The notes under the pieces are model-generated. The model was not told the origin of the DNA, did not search any database, and worked only from the letters and a program-made list of their open reading frames with translations. Made by a program: the position numbers and the translations under genes. Below, in pieces: positions 1-5,974 of a DNA stretch of 7,260 nt. Every line of letters starts with the position of its first letter. Within the stretch, counting starts at the first letter, position 1. Source of the stretch: JAJFFW01 sp963922595. GTDB lineage: Bacteria > Pseudomonadota > Alphaproteobacteria > Caulobacterales > Parvularculaceae. The stretch is from positions 1 to 7,260 of the forward strand of contig CAWUIM010000105.1 in assembly GCA_963922595.1 (NCBI GenBank), given 5' to 3'.

Positions 1-556
1 CGCGCCGCCGCTCAATGAGCCGCCTCTGCCCGCAGCGGCGGCGCCTTCGTTCGCAGGCGATGAGATCGACGCCAGCCGTTACGGCCTCATCATCACAGAC
101 GAAGACTGCGCGCCGGAGACATTAGCGCTGGCGCGCCCACCCGCCGCGATCCTGGCGCTCGCCGCGCCGACGCCGGTTTCGGTCTGGCCCCTCAGCACAC
201 GCGTAAGCGATTTTTCATCAGCGGCGGTCAACGACGCCGCAACCCGCGCTGAAGCGCATTTCGGCGTCCCGTGCGTACACGCAAACATCGAAGGAAGCGG
301 AGACAGAAAAGAGGATGAATGGAGCACCGCCATCGCCGACCTCACGGCGGCGCACGGCCTCGACGCCGTCGTCGCCGCACGATGCTCCCTCGGCCCGGTT
401 CGCAAACGCCTTTATAAAGCCGTGAAGAAAAGCGACACGCGGCTCATCGAAATCACACGCGGCTACGACCGCGCCGTCTGGCCCCACGCCGCCGGCGGCT
501 TTTTCGGTCTGAAGAAAAACATCCCTGTGATCTTGTCGGAGATCGGTTTGGGTTAG
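1..556 (+). CDS. C-terminal part of a photolyase/cryptochrome-like FAD-binding protein (5' end outside window)
   Basis: The reading frame is open from base 2 and ends at TAG 554-556, giving 184 residues of a protein whose start lies upstream. The clearest mark is near the C-terminus, at about residues 154-178 of the fragment: YDRAVWPHAAGGFFGLKKNIP. This W-P-H-A-x-x-G-F-F-x-(L/F)-K-x-x-I-P pattern is, from memory, typical of the tail of a proteobacterial family annotated as deoxyribodipyrimidine photolyase or FAD-binding photolyase-like proteins. In that family it follows a segment like DAVVAARCSLGPVRKRL, seen here just before it. The catalytic FAD-binding region is not in the window, so enzymatic activity cannot be judged. 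The middle part (RYGLIITDEDCAPE and after) looks like a degenerate alpha/beta domain. Codon use is very GC-rich (46 of 60 bases are G or C at 121-180). The gene converges on the LCCL gene and is followed by a strong terminator. That it is coding is clear; the family is a moderate-confidence guess. Confidence 0.6.
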   Translation, partial: APPLNEPPLPAAAAPSFAGDEIDASRYGLIITDEDCAPETLALARPPAAILALAAPTPVSVWPLSTRVSDFSSAAVNDAATRAEAHFGVPCVHANIEGSGDRKEDEWSTAIADLTAAHGLDAVVAARCSLGPVRKRLYKAVKKSDTRLIEITRGYDRAVWPHAAGGFFGLKKNIPVILSEIGLG

Positions 557-596
557 GCGGGAAAATCCACTGTCGGCGCGCTGCACTTCTTTTCGC

Positions 597-624
597 ACGG
601 CCGAATGCGCCTTTGCCGTTTTTT
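597..624 (+). terminator. Weak upstream terminator-like hairpin
   Basis: ACGGC (597-601) and GCCGT (615-619) can pair across a 13-base loop, and the stem runs into a T tract (619-624). The stem is short and the loop long, so this would be at best an accessory terminator after the photolyase-like gene, ahead of the stronger one at 664-706. Confidence 0.3.
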
Positions 625-663
625 GTAGAATCGCCACAGTTGCCGGCGTTGCGCCAAAACGCC

Positions 664-706
664 GTCGCCGCCGGAAATTGAGTTCCAGCGGCGACTGCTT
701 TTTTTT
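664..706 (+). terminator. Strong rho-independent terminator after the photolyase-like gene
   Basis: GTCGCCGC (664-671) pairs perfectly with GCGGCGAC (688-695). Inside that stem, after a single C/A mismatch, GGAA (673-676) pairs with TTCC (683-686) around a six-base loop. The stem is followed by TGC and eight T residues (699-706). This is a textbook intrinsic terminator for plus-strand transcription, 108 bases past the photolyase-like stop. On the minus strand the same stem is followed only by a four-T run (about 659-656), so termination of the LCCL transcript here would be weaker. A second hairpin, GGCGTT (645-650) with AACGCC (658-663), sits directly before it. The rest of the 162-base gap shows no convincing gene. 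Confidence 0.88.
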
Positions 707-718
707 CGGCGGCATTGG

Positions 719-2263
719 TTACTCGAAACGATAACTCTTGCCCCAATTACCATATGACTGCGTGGTAACGCCGTTCCTTGTTGAGCCGGAATAACGCCGC
801 TGACCGCGCATCATCTGCAGACGAACGACACCACCCTTGCGATCAATCTTCCCGGCATGAAGCGCCGCTTTGCATATCGAAGAGTCCGCGGTGTAGATAT
901 CAGACCCCCATACTGTTCCACTCCGGGTATGGTCACCGCTACAAGCGCAGGTCAGATCGCCGGTCACACTCGACGCGTTTTGCGGACACATTGCGACTGT
1001 CGCGCGGTCCTCATTGTTTAAAAGACCATTGTTCCAGTCGAAACGCTGCTCAGCGTCACCTGACCCGTAATCAACCTTTCCGCAACTTGCTTCGTCTTCG
1101 ACCCAAACAATTCCCCAAACATTGAGGTTGGCGTCAATGAGCTCAAAGAGCCCAGCTTCCGCGCCCTTTGAAACAACGGCGATCGCTGCACCCGACGCCG
1201 CAATTGCGTAAGGGCCCGTCGGTGAAGCAATGAAGGCCGTGCCCGCACCGATGATCGCTGTCGTAATCCAACTAAGCGCATCATCAGCGTCCGCCAAAAC
1301 ACAAGCCGTCGGCGCCGATGTGTCTAGAATTCTTCCATCATGCGCCCGCCCCCTAACGCGCGCCTTTCGGCATGCCTCCAGCCAATCACCTCCCGCATTA
1401 TATAAGACGGCAGAATAACTGCGGAATCCTTCGCCCGATATCCCGCCTGCATTGGCGTCCGGCGTTTTCATATCGCGCACGCAGCCATTGTCCTTAAACG
1501 TTCCCCATTCAAGTGGCTTCGCGCACCTTTCATTTGTATACCACTGCCCCCAAACACCAGTGGAAAGAGCGTCTTTTGCGCAACGCGACGGCTTACCCAA
1601 TCCATTGGGGCCATTTGTGGCGCGACAGGTCTCCACCCAATCTTCTCCTGCCGGAATATCCCATAGCCTCGCGGAATAGACCTGACGGTTTGGCCCAAAG
1701 CAGCCGTCTTTTTTCAATGGATCCCAACGAATTTTTCGGGTGCAGGCCGCGACATCCTTCTTGTCCCACTCACCGTAAATGCCCGCCGCCGTGGTAATGC
1801 AGCGATGTGGACGTCCCGACACGCCCTTAGCGCTGACCGCGCCAGCAGCATTGAAATTTCTGCAGGCTTTTTCCCAATTTTCTCCACTCGGAATATTAAA
1901 GAGCTTGGCGGAAACCGTTTGTACGCCATCGCCGGAACAACTTTCCTTCACTTCCCCCCACTCGTATTTCGGCACGCATCGCGGATGGTTTCGAAGGTCC
2001 CACTCGCCCCACATGCCAGCGTTGTTAATGCAACGGTCGGCCTTGCGTGTAATACCGAAGCCGACGCCTCGTCCCGATTTTCGAGCGCAGGCCGCTTCCC
2101 AGGACTGGCCCCAGTGAATATCCATGAGCTGGGCTGAGACTTTCAGCGTACGGCCACTGCATGAGCTACGAATATTGTCCCATCGGTCCGCCAGCGCCGC
2201 CGACGGCGTTAACGCCAGTACTGCGATAGCGAGCCCCGTTTGAGCTTTCAAAAACTTGAACAT
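719..2263 (-). CDS. Secreted cysteine-rich tandem-repeat protein with C-terminal LCCL domain
   Basis: The protein has 514 residues. A Sec signal peptide (hydrophobic residues about 10-24, likely cut after A-L-A at 25) sends it out of the cytoplasm. Four repeats follow, at about 28-96, 102-174, 180-247 and 253-394. Each has the pattern W-x(5-7)-C-x-G ... S-A-x-L-x-x-I-P-x-G-x-x-W-x-x-x-C-R ... R-C ... G-x-W-G-x-W ... C. Repeats 1-3 carry four cysteines each, suggesting disulfides. Repeat 4 is interrupted between its third cysteine (C321) and its W-G-x-x-W motif (383-387) by a glycine-rich hydrophobic stretch (332-376). Residues 426-514 are an LCCL domain: C426, C439, C441, C464, SSICKAALHAG at 461-471, then YSGSTRNGV and SYGNWGKSYRF. 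LCCL is a known adhesion/secretion-type domain that is uncommon in bacteria. The I-P-A-G-x-x-W ... G-x-W pattern loosely recalls mannan-binding (MVL-type) lectin repeats, which is only a resemblance. The ATG has a good GGGGAG Shine-Dalgarno six bases away (2271-2276). The gene lies downstream of the kinase and is a likely output of it. Biochemical role unknown. Confidence 0.93.
   Translation of the reverse strand: MFKFLKAQTGLAIAVLALTPSAALADRWDNIRSSCSGRTLKVSAQLMDIHWGQSWEAACARKSGRGVGFGITRKADRCINNAGMWGEWDLRNHPRCVPKYEWGEVKESCSGDGVQTVSAKLFNIPSGENWEKACRNFNAAGAVSAKGVSGRPHRCITTAAGIYGEWDKKDVAACTRKIRWDPLKKDGCFGPNRQVYSARLWDIPAGEDWVETCRATNGPNGLGKPSRCAKDALSTGVWGQWYTNERCAKPLEWGTFKDNGCVRDMKTPDANAGGISGEGFRSYSAVLYNAGGDWLEACRKARVRGRAHDGRILDTSAPTACVLADADDALSWITTAIIGAGTAFIASPTGPYAIAASGAAIAVVSKGAEAGLFELIDANLNVWGIVWVEDEASCGKVDYGSGDAEQRFDWNNGLLNNEDRATVAMCPQNASSVTGDLTCACSGDHTRSGTVWGSDIYTADSSICKAALHAGKIDRKGGVVRLQMMRGQRRYSGSTRNGVTTQSYGNWGKSYRFE
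1082..2182 (-). repeat. Four diverged ~70-residue Cys/Trp repeats within the LCCL protein
   Basis: At protein level the units correspond to about 1976-2182, 1742-1960, 1523-1726 and 1082-1507 (read on the minus strand). The last unit is longer because a hydrophobic segment (1136-1270) interrupts it. Shared landmarks are the C-x-G after the first tryptophan, the I-P-x-G-x-x-W core (IHWGQSW, IPSGENW, IPAGEDW, NAGGDW), and the closing W-G-x-W (or Y-G-E-W) followed 6-8 residues later by a cysteine. The DNA copies have diverged too far to look like recent duplications. Confidence 0.85.
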
Positions 2264-2294
2264 TGTCTACTCCCCATTTTTGGAACCGTTATCC

Positions 2295-2317
2295 AAAAAA
2301 CATACGGCCGTCGGCCG
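2295..2317 (-). terminator. Possible attenuator/terminator between the kinase and LCCL genes
   Basis: On the minus strand CGGCC and GGCCG (2317-2305) form a five-base all-GC stem with a three-base loop. Four bases later comes a run of six T (2300-2295). It sits 38 bases past the kinase stop and only about 32 bases before the LCCL start, too close to leave a separate promoter behind it. It could reduce or regulate read-through into the LCCL gene. The stem is short, so it could also be a chance structure. The tandem CGGCCG palindromes here could equally be a protein site. Confidence 0.4.
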
Positions 2318-2355
2318 ATCGCGGGTATGGGGCGACTAACCCATTTTGGGGAGCA

Positions 2356-4452
2356 TCAAGGGGTTTCTGTCAACGCGAGGCGTACAACCGTGCCGCGTTG
2401 CGGATAAGACTGAATATCGAATTCGATCCCTAAGCGTCTCGCCGCTTCTTCCACAAGATGAAGGCCGAGCCCTTGGCCCTCCGACGCGGCGCCTTTTTCG
2501 CCTTTTTTACGCATTGAAGATAACGCTTCGGCGGTCATTCCAGGACCCGTATCGCGAACACCAATCTCGATTTTCCCGGCTCGACGATGGGCGCTAATTA
2601 ATACGCCGCCGTTCTCGGTGTTTTTTACGGCGTTCGAAACGAGGTTGCTGACGATACGCATAAGCTCAAGCGGATCCGTTTCAACGTTAGCGACGACCGC
2701 CCGGCGCCTGAATTCGAGGCCCTTCACTGCGGCCTCGCGCGCGAAGAGGGCGACAACATTGTCGAGGATGACCGACACCTGAAATGTCTCAATACCGGCG
2801 TTCGATCCTGGGCTATCACCAGTCACCTGATCAATCAGGGCGCCCTGCCGCGCCAGCGATTCGAGATAGTCAAACGATGCATGCAATTTTTGCGTTGTCT
2901 CTTCATCCACGCCTTCAAGGTTGACCATAGCCGCACGCAGTGATGTTAGAGGCTGGGCGATATCGTGGCGAACCGACGACAGCTCATCGCGCCTTCGTTT
3001 CGCCAATGCGCGCGCTGAGTCATATTGCGCTTGGCTTTTAAAGAGCGCGTTCTGCATCCGGAGTTTGTCTTGGGCTGCGTGCAACTCCGCCCGGAGAGCT
3101 TGATCTCGCTCTATACGCACAAGATGCATCCGTATTGCGATGGCTGCGGCGAACGCAATAGATTCGATCAACAATGTGATGTGCCCTACATCAAGGGTGG
3201 CCTCCAGGCTAATGACGCCAGGCCTGAGATGCGCAAGGAGCGCGAATAGCATTGACCCCAGAACGCAAACAGCGCCGACCAAAAATGGCGAAGAGCCGGG
3301 CAGGCCATTCCGAAAGGCGAGCAGCGCCACGCCCACATGCAGTGACGTCGATATTAGCACCAGCGAATAAGCGATTTGCTTGAATAGCGCCGAATGAAAA
3401 AGCGGGAACGTCAAAACGGCGAAGACAAACGCTGTAACAACAACGCTAAGCAAAGCACGATTTAGAAGCGGACTGTGTTTATCGATTTCAAAGAAGACGC
3501 GTCCAAACGCCGGCCCCGCCGCCGCCATCATCAGAATGAAAATCAAATCAACGGGATCGTTAAGCGAAGGCGCATTGGGCCAAAGATATTGAAATGCATA
3601 TCCCTCGGAATTGAAGACGAATAGACTGCCTGAGATAATGTAGGCGCAAAAGGCGAGACTTATTTGCCAGCCGACCACTGGAAAAAGAATCAACGCAATC
3701 ACCAGGACCGCGCCAAGAGCACCATTAAGAAGCCAATTCACGAGGTTTTCGCGAGCGTGCGCGACAGCGTAAGCTTCTTTTGTCGAAATTAAATAAGGCA
3801 ACCAAGTCGACGCATCGGATTCGTAGGCGACGATAATATCGACCGTTTCTTGTTGATTGACCGGAACATCAACCGCGAGATATCGGTTCGGGATCGCGCG
3901 CATTTCAAACCTATCGCGTCCGGTATGGGTTAGCACCTTTTCGGCGCGGCCATCTCGTATAACATAAACGTCAAGCGCCTTGACAAACTGGCGCTTCAAA
4001 TCAAGCCGCCAGACGTCGCCTTTTTGCGAAGGATTGATCAGAGACGTATGCAGCCAGATCCGCGCGTCTGTTAGTCCGAAGTCCACATATTCTTTCGTGA
4101 CCGGGGTCATTTCTTCGGGCGTGTCGAGCAAGCGGTCGATCGTCACAGAGCGCGATTTGTCGAGAAACACCTGCGAGTGACGCGATAACGCCACGCGGAA
4201 ATCACCATCTTGCGATAGAACGACCGGCGCAGTTTCAGTCTCAGCCCCGGCGCTCGAAATAAGACCGATTGTGATTAAGGTTAGGATGAGCCCCAACCAC
4301 AGAAGAAATTGAAAAATGGCGTGGCCTATTGCCGGTCCGCTAGACATACCCACACTTTTCATGACTTGAATGCGATCATCAATGGGGCGGATACCCCGTT
4401 TACCGTCGCCGACGACTGATAGGCCCCAATCAAAGTTGTTTGTGCTCGTCAA
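2356..4452 (-). CDS. Sensor histidine kinase with periplasmic DISMED2 and 7TMR-DISM membrane domains
   Basis: The protein has 698 residues from the TTG at 4452. A hydrophobic signal segment lies at 46-66 with a probable cut after S-A-G-A (70). A periplasmic 7TMR-DISMED2-like domain spans about 78-222 (ARIWLHTSLINPS; WRLDL; YLAVDVPV). Seven membrane helices follow between about 239 and 440, then a charged coiled coil (441-490). The HisKA H-box has the phospho-accepting H496 in RHDIAQPL. The ATPase domain has N607 in NLVSNAVKN, D634 in RDTGPGM and G661/G663 in GQGLGL. All catalytic elements are present, so it should be active. DISMED2 domains are thought to bind small ligands such as carbohydrates; the ligand here is unknown. 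The TTG start has GAAGG five bases upstream and overlaps the regulator gene by 23 bases. The ATG at 4362 (residue 31) would give a more typical signal peptide but has a poorer Shine-Dalgarno. The response regulator encoded just upstream is its obvious partner. Confidence 0.93.
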   Translation of the reverse strand: MTSTNNFDWGLSVVGDGKRGIRPIDDRIQVMKSVGMSSGPAIGHAIFQFLLWLGLILTLITIGLISSAGAETETAPVVLSQDGDFRVALSRHSQVFLDKSRSVTIDRLLDTPEEMTPVTKEYVDFGLTDARIWLHTSLINPSQKGDVWRLDLKRQFVKALDVYVIRDGRAEKVLTHTGRDRFEMRAIPNRYLAVDVPVNQQETVDIIVAYESDASTWLPYLISTKEAYAVAHARENLVNWLLNGALGAVLVIALILFPVVGWQISLAFCAYIISGSLFVFNSEGYAFQYLWPNAPSLNDPVDLIFILMMAAAGPAFGRVFFEIDKHSPLLNRALLSVVVTAFVFAVLTFPLFHSALFKQIAYSLVLISTSLHVGVALLAFRNGLPGSSPFLVGAVCVLGSMLFALLAHLRPGVISLEATLDVGHITLLIESIAFAAAIAIRMHLVRIERDQALRAELHAAQDKLRMQNALFKSQAQYDSARALAKRRRDELSSVRHDIAQPLTSLRAAMVNLEGVDEETTQKLHASFDYLESLARQGALIDQVTGDSPGSNAGIETFQVSVILDNVVALFAREAAVKGLEFRRRAVVANVETDPLELMRIVSNLVSNAVKNTENGGVLISAHRRAGKIEIGVRDTGPGMTAEALSSMRKKGEKGAASEGQGLGLHLVEEAARRLGIEFDIQSYPQRGTVVRLALTETP

Positions 4453-5056
4453 GCAAACCTTCGCGGAGCGCGAAGGTCATAAGCTCGGCGATGGAATGAA
4501 CCCCAAGCTTTTTCATTAAACTGGCGCGATGTTTTTCGACTGTTTTGATGCTGATTGACAATTGTGCGGCGATTGCCGGGTTGGCTTTTCCGGCAGCAAG
4601 TAAACTTAACACTTCACGCTCTCGGCTCGTCAGAGCAGCGGCGGGCGGCCTTTCTGCGATCAGGTCGTTTATTTCATCAGCGATATAATTTGCGCCATCA
4701 AGGACGGTTTCGAAGGCGGTTTTCATCGTATCCGTTGAGCATGTTTTTAGCACCATGCCGTCAACGCCTGCATCCAGCCAGTCAAGCAGAATCGCGATGG
4801 ACGTGAACCCGGTCACCAAAACCACACGCGTATCCGGAGACCACCTTCGCGATTGCGCAAAGACCTCAATGCCGCGCGCCAGCGGCATCGCCGCGTCAAG
4901 GACAAGCAAATCCGGTTTATGGGTGCGCACGGCCGTGACGGCCTCTACGCCATTCGCCGCCTCAGCCACAATTTGCGTCGCTGGAATCTTTTGGATTACG
5001 CTCCCGATCGCTTGACGCACAAGAGCATGATCGTCCGCGATGACAACATTTCGCAA
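4430..5056 (-). CDS. NarL/FixJ-family response regulator (REC plus LuxR-type HTH)
   Basis: The protein has 208 residues. The receiver domain (about 1-120) has the acidic pair D8-D9, the phospho-acceptor D54 in LLVLDAAMP, the switch threonine T82 and the conserved K104 in VLK. A short linker leads to a GerE/LuxR DNA-binding domain (about 141-200) with LTSREREVLSLLAAGK and the recognition helix region SIKTVEKHRASLMKKLGV. It should bind DNA as a phosphorylated dimer and act as a transcription factor. The chosen start is TTG (5056-5054), supported by AGGGGAG seven bases upstream; there is no better in-frame ATG nearby. The Shine-Dalgarno overlaps the hisG stop, so translation is probably coupled to hisG. 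The stop lies inside the start of the kinase gene. Targets are not visible; the downstream LCCL gene is the natural candidate. Confidence 0.96.
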   Translation of the reverse strand: MRNVVIADDHALVRQAIGSVIQKIPATQIVAEAANGVEAVTAVRTHKPDLLVLDAAMPLARGIEVFAQSRRWSPDTRVVLVTGFTSIAILLDWLDAGVDGMVLKTCSTDTMKTAFETVLDGANYIADEINDLIAERPPAAALTSREREVLSLLAAGKANPAIAAQLSISIKTVEKHRASLMKKLGVHSIAELMTFALREGLLDEHKQL

Positions 5057-5063
5057 ACTGCCG

Positions 5064-5071
5064 CTCCCCTA
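5064..5071 (-). promoter_or_regulatory. Response-regulator ribosome binding site overlapping the hisG stop codon
   Basis: On the minus strand the hisG stop TAG is read directly into TAGGGGAG, a strong Shine-Dalgarno seven bases before the TTG start at 5056. This supports the non-ATG start and implies that ribosomes ending hisG can re-initiate on the regulator gene. Confidence 0.75.
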
Positions 5072-5956
5072 AGGCATCATCTTCTCAATCGGCAAAACAA
5101 GGATCGCGCTGGCGCCTTCGTCTTTGAGCGCTTGCAGCGTCGGCCAGAAGACGCTTTCGCGGCAGACCGCGTGGATCGCCACTTTGTCCGTGTCGCCCGC
5201 AAGTTCGAGGATTGTGGGCGCCTCAGCGCCGGGCAGCAATTTCGAGATGGCGGCGACGGCGCTGCGCGGCGCGTTCATCATCACATATTTCGCCTCGCGC
5301 GAGGCGAGGACGCCGTCGATCCGTTTCAGGAGCGCCTCGAAGATCGCCGCCTTATCGGGCGGGAACGCCGCCGCGTTGCGGATCAGGGTCGCCTGCGACG
5401 CAAAGACGGTCGCCGCCGGCTCCAGCCCGTTGGCGTCGAGGGTCGCGCCGGTGGAGACGATGTCGCAGACCGCATCGGCGATTTTGAGCCGCGGCGCCAC
5501 TTCCACCGAGCCCTTCATCATCACCGGTGTCGCGTCGACGCCTTCGCGTTCGAGGTAGCCGCGCGTGAGCCCCGGATAAGAAGTGGCGATGCGCTTGCCG
5601 CGAAAGGCGGCGTTCGATTTGTCGGCCCATTCCTTTGGCGCGGCGAGCATCAGCTTGCAGCGGGAAAAGCCGAGCGCCATCACGGCCTCGGTCTCGCTCG
5701 CGCGACCCGTACTCCGACGATCTTCTTCAAAGACATTCTCGCCGACGATCCCGATATCGCAGGCGCCGTCGGCGACGAAGGCGGGGATGTCGTCGTCGCG
5801 CAAGAGCAACACGTCGATCGGCATTTCGCGCACGCGCGCATAGAGCTTGTCGCGGCCGCGCGAGACGGTCAGCCCGCAGCTTTTCAGCAACTCAAAACTG
5901 CCGTCCGACAGACGGCCTGATTTCTGGATGGCGATCCGCAATCGCACGTCGCTCAT
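5069..5956 (-). CDS. hisG: ATP phosphoribosyltransferase, long form (histidine biosynthesis step 1)
   Basis: This cytoplasmic enzyme joins ATP and PRPP to give N1-(5-phosphoribosyl)-ATP, the committed and histidine-inhibited first step of histidine synthesis. The 295-residue length and sequence match the E. coli-type long form (about 299 residues), recalled from memory. Shared stretches include RLRIAIQKSGRLSD at the N-terminus, MPIDVLLLRDDDIP, GKRIATSYPGL, the PRPP loop CDIVSTGATLDANGL (164-178), and the C-terminal AILVLPIEKMM. The C-terminal ACT-like regulatory domain (about 222-295) is present, so no HisZ partner should be needed. One oddity is K158 in APRLKIADA, where the family normally has glycine (RxGLADA). 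The ATG start at 5956 lies 18 bases after the yerC stop with only a poor Shine-Dalgarno (GGGA), consistent with coupling to yerC. No hisD follows; a response regulator does. Confidence 0.97.
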   Translation of the reverse strand: MSDVRLRIAIQKSGRLSDGSFELLKSCGLTVSRGRDKLYARVREMPIDVLLLRDDDIPAFVADGACDIGIVGENVFEEDRRSTGRASETEAVMALGFSRCKLMLAAPKEWADKSNAAFRGKRIATSYPGLTRGYLEREGVDATPVMMKGSVEVAPRLKIADAVCDIVSTGATLDANGLEPAATVFASQATLIRNAAAFPPDKAAIFEALLKRIDGVLASREAKYVMMNAPRSAVAAISKLLPGAEAPTILELAGDTDKVAIHAVCRESVFWPTLQALKDEGASAILVLPIEKMMP

Positions 5957-5974
5957 AACGCAATGTCCCGATGG

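Noticed and set aside
218..715. Minus-strand frame of 165 codons starting with a Lys/Arg-rich N-terminus
   Set aside because: Its first part is the reverse of the terminator (the lysines come from the T run), and from 556 down it is exactly codon-aligned antisense to the photolyase-like gene. The Shine-Dalgarno is weak. Most likely a shadow.
778..2137. Several plus-strand frames of 60-115 codons opposite the LCCL gene
   Set aside because: The minus strand has a signal peptide, repeats and a conserved domain; the plus-strand frames show neither Shine-Dalgarno sites nor recognisable motifs.
4853..5920. 355-codon plus-strand frame opposite hisG
   Set aside because: It is antisense to a clearly recognised hisG and the 5' part of the regulator gene, is rich in Arg and His as expected from reversed GC-rich codons, and matches no family I know.
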